DNA of 64,000 nt from an uncultured Enhydrobacter sp. (GCA_946222995.1 CAMIOS010000008.1:19868-83867); one strand, 5' to 3'. Numbered from the stretch's first letter, positions 27,795 to 36,740 are shown. A program made the numbers and translations. The notes: a model not told the origin generated them from the letters alone.

Positions 27795-30700
27795 GTGAAT
27801 GGACAATTCACAAGTTACAAGCGATTCATTTGCTTCCCCAAAATACTAGCGATTTTAAAAAACATGGGAAACCAACGCATGCCCAATTCTGATTTATTTG
27901 GTTATGAACGTCGACAACAAGCGCTTAAAAGCGCTCGAAAAGTTGACAATAGACACGCGATTGAAATTAGCCAACAAGTTTGTGAAAGCGAATGGCAAAG
28001 CTTTCTAAATGAAATGAAAGTTGACAGTGCTGAAGGCTATAAAATTCAAGTAAAAGATGAACTTATTGATAAATTGTATGAAAGGATCTTAAAACAATTC
28101 AATGAGCAGCTTAAGGCTACTCAACTACCTGCTGCAATGGCTCACCGCTTAAAGTTTTTCAACAATATCAATAAACAACGTAGTAAGGCAAATCTAAAAC
28201 CGTTTCCAACCCCTGTTATAGCCAATATCCCTAAACGTCCCGCTAACACCAATGATCTAGACAATTTTTTATATTTAGAAACAGCCGAGCAAATCGTTAA
28301 TAATGCCCTACAAATTTGGCAAGTTAAGAATAGCTTTACCCTACTCGATAGTGTGACTTGGTTATTATTTTCCCAGATCGTCTTTGGCGGTTATAACGAA
28401 GCGCTGATCATAAAAGCGGTATATCAAGCATTAAAAGACAAAACAACCATTTATCACGTCGGTAAAGAACAGCTACTACTACCGATTGAATTAACATCAA
28501 CCGAGTATGCCAATCGTATTGTAAGGTTGGATAATGAAAACCCTGATGAGGTTCAATTATATTATTCAAGATGGGTGTTTTTAAATGATGTCAGTCGGCT
28601 CTGGCTGGTGTATCTCAATACGCATTTTACTGAAAGCAGCAAATTTCCCAGTTATGCAGAATGTATTCGCAGACTGAGCGACCTGGTTGGCGAAAAGTTT
28701 AACGCCGATAACTTTGCAAATTCCAATTTCCTCAATCATATCAATATCTTTTGGCAAACCCTACCCAATGTAAAGATTGACCAGCAAATGGTTGAAACCC
28801 TGGTCGGTCGACAACGCCATACTGCTATCACCTTTGAGCAACTGCTGCGCTATTTTAGCCCCATAAAAATCGATGCACGTACCAAAGCTTCGCTCACCAT
28901 CACTAGCAACGAGCCAACTATAGCGATTGATCAGCTTACAACCTCAAACAGCAGCGCTAAAACACCTGATCTAGAAGGCGATTTTAAGGATGATATTGTT
29001 AAAGTCATTCGCAACATTTTAAATGGTCAGAAAAGTCAAATTGTCAGTCAATTAGAGCGGTTTTACGTTGAAAGCCCGTTATTAGCTAGCCAGCAACGCC
29101 TGGTGAAATGGCTCATAGATTTAGCTAAAAAAGGCAATAAACCTAGCACGTTACAACGCTATTTATCAGAGATTGGCAATGATTTTTTGGCAGAAACTCG
29201 TGATGCAGATTTTATTGGTTGGCAAGATTTTGAATATAAATTTATTTATGACAAAATTATAAGTACAAAAAACACCTTAAAAATGGGCTATACCCAAACT
29301 GTGCTAGCATCCTTACATGACGTACTGGTCAGAGAATTTAACGCCCCATATCTGAGATTAAATCGAGATAAGGACCCCTTAGTCGTTAATAGCTGTCTAA
29401 TTCCTGTCGCGCTATATCAGCATATGCTCACGCAACTCGAGAACCATCCGTCTATTAATGACAAGCTAAGAGATGTGCTAAAACTGATACTGATTCTATT
29501 GTATCGCACAGGGATGCGATTTATGGAAGTGCTATCAATTAGGCTTTCAGATATTGAGTATGATAATCAGGGGTTTATTGATTACAATATTGTCTTAAGA
29601 CCACATGCACAACGCGATTTAAAATCTGATGATGCCACCCGCCGTTTTATGCTCAATGTGCTGTTGCAACCTACTGAACTGGCTGCATTCACAAAATATT
29701 TCCATCAGAAATTACGACAGAACGCTCATTATTTATTTACCCTACCACACCATGCTCAACCAATCGATAGAAACAGTGTCGAGCTACCCTTTCGCGGGAT
29801 TTTAACTGACCCGATTTTACAAAACCGCTATCATGACATCAGTATGCACAGTTTTCGTCACAATGCCATCTCAAATATGGCGCTAATATTACGCTGTGAT
29901 TATAGTGTTATTGAGTATTTTACCGATTATAGCCGTGAACAGGTACAAGCCATTCGCCATGCTGCATTGGGTTCAAAAAGGACAGTCAGCCCAAATTTTT
30001 GGCAAGTATTGGAAGATTTTGCCGGGCATGCTGATTTGAACACCACGTTTAGTTCTTACGTTCATACCGCGGATATTATCGCCCATCATCAACTGTCAAA
30101 AGCCAAAATTCAATTACCATTAGCCACTGTCATCAAATTATCAGGTAAAGCAAGGCGTAGCTTTAACCAATATCACAAGGATGCAGTAGATTTTGATAAT
30201 AAAGTCGTTAATCTTTGGCATATTCGCAGCTTTATGAATAATGCACTTTCAACGCAAAAATTACAGCCTAATGCCAAGCAATCTATAAAAGCGGATGCTG
30301 TTGAGACGCCTCTTCTAACAACATTACAAGATCCGCCATCATCTTTGATTTTTGGTCAATACAAACGTCTGGTCATTGAGAAAATGCTGAGTGATATCGA
30401 ATCAGGCATAGATTTATCGAGTGCCTGTCAACTTAATATTGACTTTAACGACGCGATGCAAATTTATCAAAATGCCCTAAAACTAATTACCCATGAAAAC
30501 GGCTCACCCAATTATAAATTTGTCAGTCAAAAACGTCAGCAACTGTCATCTCATCCCATTATTACGCCAACGCCATTGCACTATCACCAAGAGGTTGCCC
30601 TAGCAAACCTTTGCTTTGATAATATTGAAAAATTGTGCCAGTCTAAAGCAGGTAAACGCGAATTGGCTGAATTTGTACAAATTTTTTATGAAAAAACCAT

Positions 30701-31088
30701 ACCTTCAAAACCAGAAATTCGGTTTCCATTCAAAGAAACCAAGCAGTTCTATGGCTATCTTGAAACAGCATTAAAAATACTCCCAAGCGAGTATTGGCGT
30801 ATCAATATTTGTAAATACACACCGACCACAGTAGTTAATGAGGTAACAGGTAAAAAATCTTTTAGTATGCCGATTGATAACAAAGAAACGAGACACGCTA
30901 TCAAAAAATTTAATGAAAAATTTGCTGAATTTAACGGAGATATTACCCAAAAGCCGATTTATAGCGGGTTCAGCCTCAGTATGATACGGCCAAATGATAA
31001 AGGCAAGCCTACCAAAAAACAGCCCAATTCAGTAATGATAAAACATATCGTACATTGGCTGTTAATCATGGGTTGGGAAAAGAATTAA
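27795..31088 (+). CDS. Very large tyrosine recombinase/integrase
   Basis: Up to 1097 residues, about three times a normal integrase. The catalytic domain sits in the middle (about residues 520-770) and looks complete: box I RTGMRFMEVLSIRLSD near 570-585, HSFRHNAISN with His685, Arg688 and His689, then FAGHADLNTTFSSYVHT with the second His near 745 and the nucleophile Tyr near 755. Long unrecognised regions precede (1-500) and follow (780-1097). The first ATG is at 27,795; in-frame Mets at about residues 24 and 29 are alternatives. It is 310 bases after the 738-residue gene, with the TGTCGA dyad array in that gap, so the array may be both its recombination site and its operator. Probably the active strand-exchange enzyme of the trio. 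Confidence 0.8.
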   Translation: MNGQFTSYKRFICFPKILAILKNMGNQRMPNSDLFGYERRQQALKSARKVDNRHAIEISQQVCESEWQSFLNEMKVDSAEGYKIQVKDELIDKLYERILKQFNEQLKATQLPAAMAHRLKFFNNINKQRSKANLKPFPTPVIANIPKRPANTNDLDNFLYLETAEQIVNNALQIWQVKNSFTLLDSVTWLLFSQIVFGGYNEALIIKAVYQALKDKTTIYHVGKEQLLLPIELTSTEYANRIVRLDNENPDEVQLYYSRWVFLNDVSRLWLVYLNTHFTESSKFPSYAECIRRLSDLVGEKFNADNFANSNFLNHINIFWQTLPNVKIDQQMVETLVGRQRHTAITFEQLLRYFSPIKIDARTKASLTITSNEPTIAIDQLTTSNSSAKTPDLEGDFKDDIVKVIRNILNGQKSQIVSQLERFYVESPLLASQQRLVKWLIDLAKKGNKPSTLQRYLSEIGNDFLAETRDADFIGWQDFEYKFIYDKIISTKNTLKMGYTQTVLASLHDVLVREFNAPYLRLNRDKDPLVVNSCLIPVALYQHMLTQLENHPSINDKLRDVLKLILILLYRTGMRFMEVLSIRLSDIEYDNQGFIDYNIVLRPHAQRDLKSDDATRRFMLNVLLQPTELAAFTKYFHQKLRQNAHYLFTLPHHAQPIDRNSVELPFRGILTDPILQNRYHDISMHSFRHNAISNMALILRCDYSVIEYFTDYSREQVQAIRHAALGSKRTVSPNFWQVLEDFAGHADLNTTFSSYVHTADIIAHHQLSKAKIQLPLATVIKLSGKARRSFNQYHKDAVDFDNKVVNLWHIRSFMNNALSTQKLQPNAKQSIKADAVETPLLTTLQDPPSSLIFGQYKRLVIEKMLSDIESGIDLSSACQLNIDFNDAMQIYQNALKLITHENGSPNYKFVSQKRQQLSSHPIITPTPLHYHQEVALANLCFDNIEKLCQSKAGKRELAEFVQIFYEKTIPSKPEIRFPFKETKQFYGYLETALKILPSEYWRINICKYTPTTVVNEVTGKKSFSMPIDNKETRHAIKKFNEKFAEFNGDITQKPIYSGFSLSMIRPNDKGKPTKKQPNSVMIKHIVHWLLIMGWEKN

Positions 31089-31123
31089 GCAAAACCAATT
31101 GAAATTAAAAATTTTCTAAGAAG

Positions 31124-31732
31124 TCATCCTAAATTTGATAGTTTAAGTAAAATAATATTCCACCAAATCTCCTGTCTATCCACCCGATTATCAATCGTCT
31201 GCCAAATCTTTAAGGCTTTGGCAGATTCCAGTTGACCTTCAATAATTTCCCATCTGCCTTCATTCATATCACAAAAAAAGCGCCCGCCTTTTTCTCGTTC
31301 ACTATCGCCGTATTTGAAGGACGCATATAAAACACCATTGGGCTTTAGGCAAGTGATTAATTCATTTAAAATTTTGGATAAATCATCAAAAGGCACATGA
31401 AGCAATGATGCACATGCCCAAATACCGGTAAATTGATTTTTCCAGCTTTGTGTGGCTATCTCATCAAATGTCATACATTGCCAGTCAATACGCGTATCAG
31501 TTTGCTTGGCCAAATCAATTAAATTTTGTGAGCCATCAATGGCGACAACTTCAAATCCCTGATTAGCAAAAAATACACTATCTCGCCCTGAGCCGCAGCC
31601 AACGTCCAGAATTTTTTGCTTACCGTTTGGCAAATGTTCTAAAAATGGCTGATACACATTTTGCATATCAATCTGTTTGGTTTGGCTAAAAAAATCTTTA
31701 GCATGGGTTTGATAGTAATCTAAGGTAGTCAT
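31124..31732 (-). CDS. Class I SAM-dependent methyltransferase
   Basis: A 202-residue Rossmann-fold methyltransferase: motif I ILDVGCGSGRDSVFFANQG (19 residues) near residue 40, acidic motif II VVAIDGSQNLIDLAKQ, and a post-I region with GIWACASLLHVP. It lacks the NPPY/DPPY motif of DNA amino-methyltransferases, so a DNA adenine or cytosine-N4 target is not indicated; small molecules, tRNA or protein are possible. It overlaps the HNH gene by one base (TAATG-type junction on the minus strand), so the two are translationally coupled and probably a functional pair. Confidence 0.75.
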   Translation of the reverse strand: MTTLDYYQTHAKDFFSQTKQIDMQNVYQPFLEHLPNGKQKILDVGCGSGRDSVFFANQGFEVVAIDGSQNLIDLAKQTDTRIDWQCMTFDEIATQSWKNQFTGIWACASLLHVPFDDLSKILNELITCLKPNGVLYASFKYGDSEREKGGRFFCDMNEGRWEIIEGQLESAKALKIWQTIDNRVDRQEIWWNIILLKLSNLG

Positions 31733-32805
31733 TAAAAGATGCTCAACCCCTGTGGTCTGGGTTGCCAGTTATGAATAAGGCGTTCCTTGGAAAAACGATA
31801 GGATTTATCTAAAAAGTATTTGCGGTCGCGCTCGCTTGAGCCTGTTTGCATAATCAGCGTTTCACGCAGTGGATGATGACTGCCTATCAGATACTCATTG
31901 CGAGTGTGCAAGCGTTCTAGTAGCTCAATACTTGGCACTTGGGCAAATTTGCCACTCTCACCGCGATTGCATTCGGCACATGACAATACCAAATTCCAAA
32001 CGCCATCGACATTGACAGGACGACAACACCCAGCGTTGGCAACGTCTGGCTTTAATAAATGTGGAAAAAAATGGTCAACGTCAGCTAGCAAATCGTCATC
32101 TGATGAAATACTAATTTCTTTAAAACAGTAAAAACAACGGCTCTTTTGATAACCATTTAACGCACCACGAGAGGTAGTAATATTGGTTCTGCGGTGTTTA
32201 CTATCATGGGTAAAAAGTTGCTTGGTTTCTTGGTCAAATTCCACCGCTATGAGATTTTTATTGATGTTCAATTCCCAGGCTTTTTCGACCAAATTCCACC
32301 GCGACTCGGTTTCTTGGTTTAAGTCTTTGGCTGAGTTGTCATAAATATAAAACAATTTAAACAGATTATCCGTTAAGCGAATGCCTTTGTTGTATCTACG
32401 CTCATCGATAAAAAACTCTTCATTCACCACATCATAAAATCGCTCAGTCACGGCTTTGGTATTAACCACATGAAAGGCATCGAGCACATATTTAAAGCCT
32501 TCTTTTTTGGTGATTTGAATCAGCCTATCTTCATCGATTTTGCCAACGTTATAGTCTTGACAGGCTTGAATAAATTGACCCATTCTACCTGTGCTTTGTT
32601 TAGGGCTGTGTTTAAGATGCTCAGCAAGGTGCAAGGCATATGGCAAGGCTAAATCATCAAGGGTGATTAAATCTGATTGCCGCTCAAGGCTGACATCAAT
32701 CAAACTTTTAGCAAGGGCAAATTTATAAGACGCGGTATTTTTGCCAAATAAGATAATGGCTCGCCAGTAGTTTTCTAAGGTGGGTTCAACATCGACAAAA
32801 TTCAT
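31732..32805 (-). CDS. HNH endonuclease-domain protein
   Basis: 357 residues. An unrecognised N-terminal half is followed by an HNH nuclease domain: CFYCFKEI near residue 228, the core DVDHFFPHLL near 245-254, an asparagine in VWNLVLSCAECNRGESGKF (19 residues), with the two CxxC pairs able to bind structural zinc. This type of HNH protein often stands in defence or mobile-element neighbourhoods. Pairing with the methyltransferase recalls a restriction-modification layout, but the methyltransferase does not look like a DNA-base enzyme, so that reading is uncertain. Convergent with the large recombinase gene; a terminator lies about 110 bases upstream. Confidence 0.75.
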   Translation of the reverse strand: MNFVDVEPTLENYWRAIILFGKNTASYKFALAKSLIDVSLERQSDLITLDDLALPYALHLAEHLKHSPKQSTGRMGQFIQACQDYNVGKIDEDRLIQITKKEGFKYVLDAFHVVNTKAVTERFYDVVNEEFFIDERRYNKGIRLTDNLFKLFYIYDNSAKDLNQETESRWNLVEKAWELNINKNLIAVEFDQETKQLFTHDSKHRRTNITTSRGALNGYQKSRCFYCFKEISISSDDDLLADVDHFFPHLLKPDVANAGCCRPVNVDGVWNLVLSCAECNRGESGKFAQVPSIELLERLHTRNEYLIGSHHPLRETLIMQTGSSERDRKYFLDKSYRFSKERLIHNWQPRPQGLSIF

Positions 32806-32915
32806 GTGACATCCATGCGGTAGGCTTTTGATTTACTATAGCATACCCCGACCTATATTTTAGCTGAAATTATTCTAGGTAAGCTTATAGGGGTTAACAT
32901 GCGATGTTACAGAAA

Positions 32916-32946
32916 AAAAGCCACTAAAAACTTAGTGGCTTTTTTG
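32916..32946. terminator. Bidirectional-looking terminator upstream of the HNH gene
   Basis: Stem AAGCCACTAA / TTAGTGGCTT with a 4-base loop, flanked by A-runs and T-runs. On the minus strand it lies after the stop of the 142-residue gene and therefore ends the integrase gene cluster transcript. Confidence 0.85.
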
Positions 32947-32972
32947 TCAGGTCGGTGTCATTTAGTGGATCT

Positions 32973-33401
32973 TTAGAAAGGTGGCACATCGTCACTATCA
33001 TCATCTCGTTCCCAATCATTATTATTGACAGGGTATAAATCAATCATTTGGTTAAATTGCATGGATTGCCCTAAAAATGCAAGACACGTATCGCATTCCC
33101 AATTTTCCCAATCGCTAGGCATTTGATGATATTGTATCGGCTCATTCAGCAGATATTTTATACCACAGTGAATACATAAAATATCGTTGCTATATAACCG
33201 CAATTTACTCAATGCCCAAGCCAACTCATCAGAAGTCATGCCATAAATCTCACAGGCCATATTCATAAAAACGATGTGAGTGGGTTTGCTTTCCTCATCG
33301 AAATTTGGAGTAAGGTAAAAATTACACGCCTTAACCTGCTCTGGCGTCAATATTGAATCGTAGATTATGTTGTAGCTTGTTAGCTCTCTATTACTCATCA
33401 T
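32973..33401 (-). CDS. Unknown 142-residue protein with two CxxC pairs
   Basis: I do not recognise the family. Two Cys pairs, CIHC near residue 75 and CDTC near 104, could bind one zinc ion in a ribbon-like fold. The C-terminus is very acidic (NDWERDDDSDDVPPF). The start overlaps the upstream 100-residue gene by 11 bases, and both follow the integrase gene, so they belong to the integrated replicon. A small regulator or an anti-host factor is possible; nothing in the sequence decides. Confidence 0.55.
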   Translation of the reverse strand: MMSNRELTSYNIIYDSILTPEQVKACNFYLTPNFDEESKPTHIVFMNMACEIYGMTSDELAWALSKLRLYSNDILCIHCGIKYLLNEPIQYHQMPSDWENWECDTCLAFLGQSMQFNQMIDLYPVNNNDWERDDDSDDVPPF

Positions 33402-33693
33402 AGCCTCCTAACATTGACTCTGGAAACTGCTTATCAAAAAGATAGCGTAACTGCCGATAACGCTCATTATCCGTTTCATCTGGGTCAATGCGATGTAATT
33501 GACGCTGTGTCCAAATGCGCACCGCCTTTTGGTCATTTACATCTAACTCAATCTCCAAAAACTCTGCTAACTCTTTGGTTGGCATGATATCGAACTCTTT
33601 GATCAATTCATTTCCTAGCTGTAATGCTTCAGCACTCACATAATCATTTTTTTGTCCAAGTAGTTGCTGCAATAGTTGATTTGTATTGTTCAT
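33391..33693 (-). CDS. Unknown 100-residue acidic protein in the integrase operon
   Basis: No family recognised. The sequence is acidic and helical, with NELIKEFDIMPTKELAEFLE in the middle (20 residues) and a basic segment VRIWTQRQLHRID. The start overlaps the integrase stop by one base and its end overlaps the next gene by 11 bases, so int and the two small genes are a tightly coupled operon. Confidence 0.55.
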   Translation of the reverse strand: MNNTNQLLQQLLGQKNDYVSAEALQLGNELIKEFDIMPTKELAEFLEIELDVNDQKAVRIWTQRQLHRIDPDETDNERYRQLRYLFDKQFPESMLGGYDE

Positions 33694-34913
33694 TAGTTAT
33701 TGTCCTTTTTAGCATTATCTTGTTGATTGTTGTTTCTTTCAGAAGCGAGTTGTTTGCTTGCCAATAGCAGGCTGTCCATTGCTGAGCCATCTTGACGAGT
33801 CATATCAGGCACATAACGGCTGTACACACGAAATAACATTTCGGTACTACTATGTCCCATTTGCTTGGCGATCCATTCAGGATTTTCCCCTGCTGCAAGC
33901 CAAAGGGTAGCAGCGGTATGCCGAGTCTGATACGCTCTGCGATGTTTGAGCCCCAATAGCTTTAACGTGGGTGTCCAAATACGTCGATTGACGTTGCGAT
34001 GCTCCAATGGCTTACCTTGTGAATTGCAGAACACATAGTCTGATTTTCCATAAGTATGGTATCTTTGCTCTATTAATGCGTCATATACAAGCTGTGACAT
34101 GGCAATTTCACGGTTTGAGCCGTAAGTCTTGGTCGGACCTTCAATGCCGTCAACAATCGCAGAACGAATTTTAATTTCTCGGCGGTCAAAATCGACATTC
34201 TCCCATTTCAAACCATCTATCTCACTGCTTCGCATACCTGTAAAAAAACGAGTGGTATAATAGGGTTTGTAATCGGCTCGCACTTTATTTAGAAAAAGCC
34301 ATACTTCACTGAGCGTAAATGGATGAACATCAGGCTTTTCTTCTTTTAAATTTTTGATATTTTTAAAAGGTGTTTCAAAGCCATAGCGGTCACTGGCTTC
34401 CTGTAGTATCATACGCAGAGGTATCATAATTTGATTAATTCGTGCTACCGACAGACTTGTTTGATTGTCTTTACCGTAACGAACTTTGGCCAGGGAGCTA
34501 CGGAAATCAAGCAAGTCTGCCTTTTTAATGGTATGTAATGGCTTTGTTTTAAAATATGGCAAAAGGTAGTTATCCAGCATAATTCGCATTTTCTGTTGAT
34601 AGCTTTGTCGCCATTCGACTTGCTTTTCATCAAACCAAGTCTGGCTAAACTGTCCAAACATGGGTTTGCGACTGACACACGTTTCGACTCGGTCATCAAG
34701 CTGTTTCATTTGCTCAATTTTGTCACTTTTGGGAAAGTATGCCCCATAATCAAAAATCCCCAAGGTGATTTCTGCTTCCATTTTTTCGACGATCTTTGCC
34801 AAGGCTTTGCGGTTGGCAGGGGTATCGGTTAAGTTGGTTTTTTCACGGCAGCGAATATTGTGGTAGCGAAAATCCACAACCAACACGCCATGTCTAGCTC
34901 TTATTGATGCCAT
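33693..34913 (-). CDS. Phage-type tyrosine integrase with DUF3596-like arm-binding domain
   Basis: 406 residues from the chosen start. The N-terminal arm-binding domain reads MASIRARHGVLVVDFRY, a core-binding domain follows at about 100-190, and the catalytic domain carries FFTGMRSSEIDGLKWENVDF (20 residues, box I Arg), a lysine in TKTYGSNREIAM, YQTRHTAATLWLAAGE (Tyr replaces the first His of HxxRH, as is common in this group) and MGHSSTEMLFRVYSRY with the nucleophile Tyr. I chose the ATG at 34,913 because AAGGAG stands 7 bases before it and the domain begins there; a frame-open extension of 19 codons exists upstream. The xis gene ends 11 bases upstream. It should integrate and excise the adjacent replicon. 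Confidence 0.88.
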   Translation of the reverse strand: MASIRARHGVLVVDFRYHNIRCREKTNLTDTPANRKALAKIVEKMEAEITLGIFDYGAYFPKSDKIEQMKQLDDRVETCVSRKPMFGQFSQTWFDEKQVEWRQSYQQKMRIMLDNYLLPYFKTKPLHTIKKADLLDFRSSLAKVRYGKDNQTSLSVARINQIMIPLRMILQEASDRYGFETPFKNIKNLKEEKPDVHPFTLSEVWLFLNKVRADYKPYYTTRFFTGMRSSEIDGLKWENVDFDRREIKIRSAIVDGIEGPTKTYGSNREIAMSQLVYDALIEQRYHTYGKSDYVFCNSQGKPLEHRNVNRRIWTPTLKLLGLKHRRAYQTRHTAATLWLAAGENPEWIAKQMGHSSTEMLFRVYSRYVPDMTRQDGSAMDSLLLASKQLASERNNNQQDNAKKDNN

Positions 34914-34924
34914 TTCATCACTCC

Positions 34925-35143
34925 TTATTGTAGTGCCATGCCGTTGATTAGGCTCATGGCAGGTTTGCACATATCTTCTTCAATCCGCTCCCAAACATAT
35001 AGAATTTTGCGACCACCAAAGGGGCGGATGTAGTGAATATTTTCGATAAGTACACTGTCTTTTAAGCGAGTACGAATCGTGCGGGGATTGTATTTGATAC
35101 GCTCAGCAAGCTCTTCTGTGGTAAGATACGTTTGTGTTGTCAT
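34925..35143 (-). CDS. Excisionase-like winged-helix protein
   Basis: A 72-residue MerR-like winged helix: YLTTEELAERIKYNPRTIR at the N-terminus (19 residues), then HYIRPFGGRKILYVWERIE, the wing typical of small excisionases. Directly upstream of int on the same strand, which is the usual xis-int order. Such proteins bend attachment-site DNA and bias the integrase towards excision. Confidence 0.78.
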   Translation of the reverse strand: MTTQTYLTTEELAERIKYNPRTIRTRLKDSVLIENIHYIRPFGGRKILYVWERIEEDMCKPAMSLINGMALQ

Positions 35144-35153
35144 AATAGACTCC

Positions 35154-35239
35154 TTGTAAAAAGTATAATTGAGATAGGACTTTTTCTATCTGAGATATAC
35201 TTTACCACAATTTTATAATTGAGCAAGTACTTTTTACAA
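35154..35239. promoter_or_regulatory. Divergent operator region between xis-int and the Xre pair
   Basis: A perfect 12-bp inverted repeat, TTGTAAAAAGTA at 35,154-35,165 and TACTTTTTACAA at 35,228-35,239, spans the intergenic region. Related partial copies (GACTTTTT, GGTACTTTTT) lie between and after, and TATAATTGAG occurs twice. This is the arrangement of a phage-like switch in which the Xre proteins would repress the leftward xis-int transcript. Confidence 0.6.
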
Positions 35240-35257
35240 CTCTTATGGTACTTTTTT

Positions 35258-35506
35258 ATGATTAAATGTAAATTACCACTTTTATTAGCTGAAAGAAGGC
35301 TTAAAGTCGCAGATGCTGTCCGAGAAACAGGCATTAGCAAAACGACCTTGCATAAAATTTATAATGAACAATCAACGCGAATAGAATTTGAGACGATTGA
35401 TAAGCTATGTGCGTTTTTAGAAGTGACTGTTGATGAACTGTTTGACCATATTCCGAATGACGCAGAAGATGCTCTAAAAGAGCCAGAGGTGCATGATGAT
35501 AAATAA
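35258..35506 (+). CDS. Xre-type HTH repressor, copy 1
   Basis: 82 residues from the chosen ATG (MIKCKLPLLLAERRL). It is a single Cro/C1-type helix-turn-helix with VADAVRETGISKTTLHKIY as the DNA-contact helices (19 residues) and the C-terminal IDKLCAFLEVTVDELF. An in-frame extension of 13 codons upstream exists, but the copy-2 protein starts at the equivalent Met, so the shorter form is preferred. Divergent from xis-int, it is the likely master repressor of the integrated replicon. Confidence 0.8.
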   Translation: MIKCKLPLLLAERRLKVADAVRETGISKTTLHKIYNEQSTRIEFETIDKLCAFLEVTVDELFDHIPNDAEDALKEPEVHDDK

Positions 35507-35714
35507 TCGCTTGCCGTTATTATTGGCTGAAAGAAAATTGCGTGTAGCAGATGTGGTAAGGCAAACGGGCATTAGCAAAACCACGTTGCATAAGATTTAT
35601 AAAGACGAATCAACACAAATTGATTTTGATACGATAGATAAATTGTGTGATTTTTTGGGCGTGACAATGGGGGAAATTTTTGAATACATGCCTGATGAAC
35701 AGGCTTCAAAGTAA
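35496..35714 (+). CDS. Xre-type HTH repressor, copy 2
   Basis: About 72 residues (MINNRLPLLLAERKL start). It is clearly a paralogue of the preceding gene: LPLLLAER-LxVAD-VR-TGISKTTLHKIY and IDKLC-FL-VT are shared. The start overlaps the stop of copy 1 by 11 bases, so the two are translated together. Tandem paralogous repressors may form heterodimers or respond to different operators. The rep gene converges on it. Confidence 0.8.
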   Translation: MINNRLPLLLAERKLRVADVVRQTGISKTTLHKIYKDESTQIDFDTIDKLCDFLGVTMGEIFEYMPDEQASK

Positions 35715-35729
35715 AGTTTAAAACATGGG

Positions 35730-36740
35730 TTAGCATTTAAATCCAAGCTTTGACAAGTACGGCATGTATAACGTCACCTTGTCATGGTCACGTTGTAACT
35801 CATGAGAAACTCGACTAATAAATGCCGTCATCGCTTCGCCAGATCGAGCAAATTTACTGCCAAAATTTGTATCATTGGCAAGCTTGACTGCAAAGGTACT
35901 GGCTTGTGAAGCTGTTAGAAGATGAAGCATTTTGACACTCGACTCGCTAATTTCCGCTGTATCGGTTTTCTTTTTAACGCTAATATCGATACGAAAGTGA
36001 GTGATGTTGCGACCTGCCTTGATTGGGGCGATCTCAAGTTTAAAATCACCTTGCTTGTTAATTTGCTCAATAGCAGGGTCTAGTACTCGCCGTCTGAATT
36101 CAGCGACCTTCGGGTACTTGTCAGCCACGCCAAATAAATCTTTCCACTCAAAGATGGACATCTCAGGGGTACTACCCAGTTTTTGCCATTTGGTGATTAA
36201 CTCATAGATTCTTTTACTACTTGCTCCTGTGAAAGCTACGGTTTTGACATAGTCATATTTGGTGTATGCTTTACCCGTATGTTCAATCAAAAACGCCAAT
36301 GGGTCAGAAAAATGCAGTAACAGATATCCCTGTTGGTCTTGGTAGGAGATACCCTGTAGCCAATTGTACTCCGCACGAAGTGTTGTAAAGTTATTATGAG
36401 GCGGTTTAAGCACTGATAATTTATCTTCTTCTTTGTCAGATATGATTGAAAGGTCACGATAAAGCGTGAATTTTAGTTTTTTTTCACCCAGTGTTTTTGC
36501 GGTATCTTTAAGCGTTTTATAAGCGTAAATGTCACTGACTTGATTAGCGGCAGCGAACTCCTTGGCAGTAATCATCACTTGCTTACCACCCGATTGTAGT
36601 TTATGGATTTTGTTGATAGCAAGCGTCATTAAATCATGTTCTGCCATCGTCAAGTCATAGCCAGCTTCGACTAAGGTATTGGATTTGGTAATCATGATTG
36701 TATCACTACTTTTACAGTAAAAATTTGCCTCTGCCATCAT
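35730..36740 (-). CDS. Rep_3-family plasmid replication initiator
   Basis: 336 residues. Two winged-helix domains are expected for RepB/RepE-like Rep_3 initiators; signatures are KSNTLVEAGYDLTMAEHDLM near residue 19 (20 residues), YAYKTLKDTAKTLGEKKL, FTGASSKRIYELITKWQKLG (20 residues), FEWKDLFGVADKYPKVAEFR and the final ITHFRIDISV. The protein binds iterons and opens the plasmid origin. Five iterons lie just upstream, so origin and initiator are together and look intact. A shorter start at Met16 (MITKSNTL) is possible. No partition or mobilisation genes are seen. Confidence 0.9.
   Translation of the reverse strand: MMAEANFYCKSSDTIMITKSNTLVEAGYDLTMAEHDLMTLAINKIHKLQSGGKQVMITAKEFAAANQVSDIYAYKTLKDTAKTLGEKKLKFTLYRDLSIISDKEEDKLSVLKPPHNNFTTLRAEYNWLQGISYQDQQGYLLLHFSDPLAFLIEHTGKAYTKYDYVKTVAFTGASSKRIYELITKWQKLGSTPEMSIFEWKDLFGVADKYPKVAEFRRRVLDPAIEQINKQGDFKLEIAPIKAGRNITHFRIDISVKKKTDTAEISESSVKMLHLLTASQASTFAVKLANDTNFGSKFARSGEAMTAFISRVSHELQRDHDKVTLYMPYLSKLGFKC

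Noticed and set aside
31124..32805. Classical type II restriction-modification system
   Set aside because: The methyltransferase has no DNA-methyltransferase catalytic motif; only the HNH part fits.
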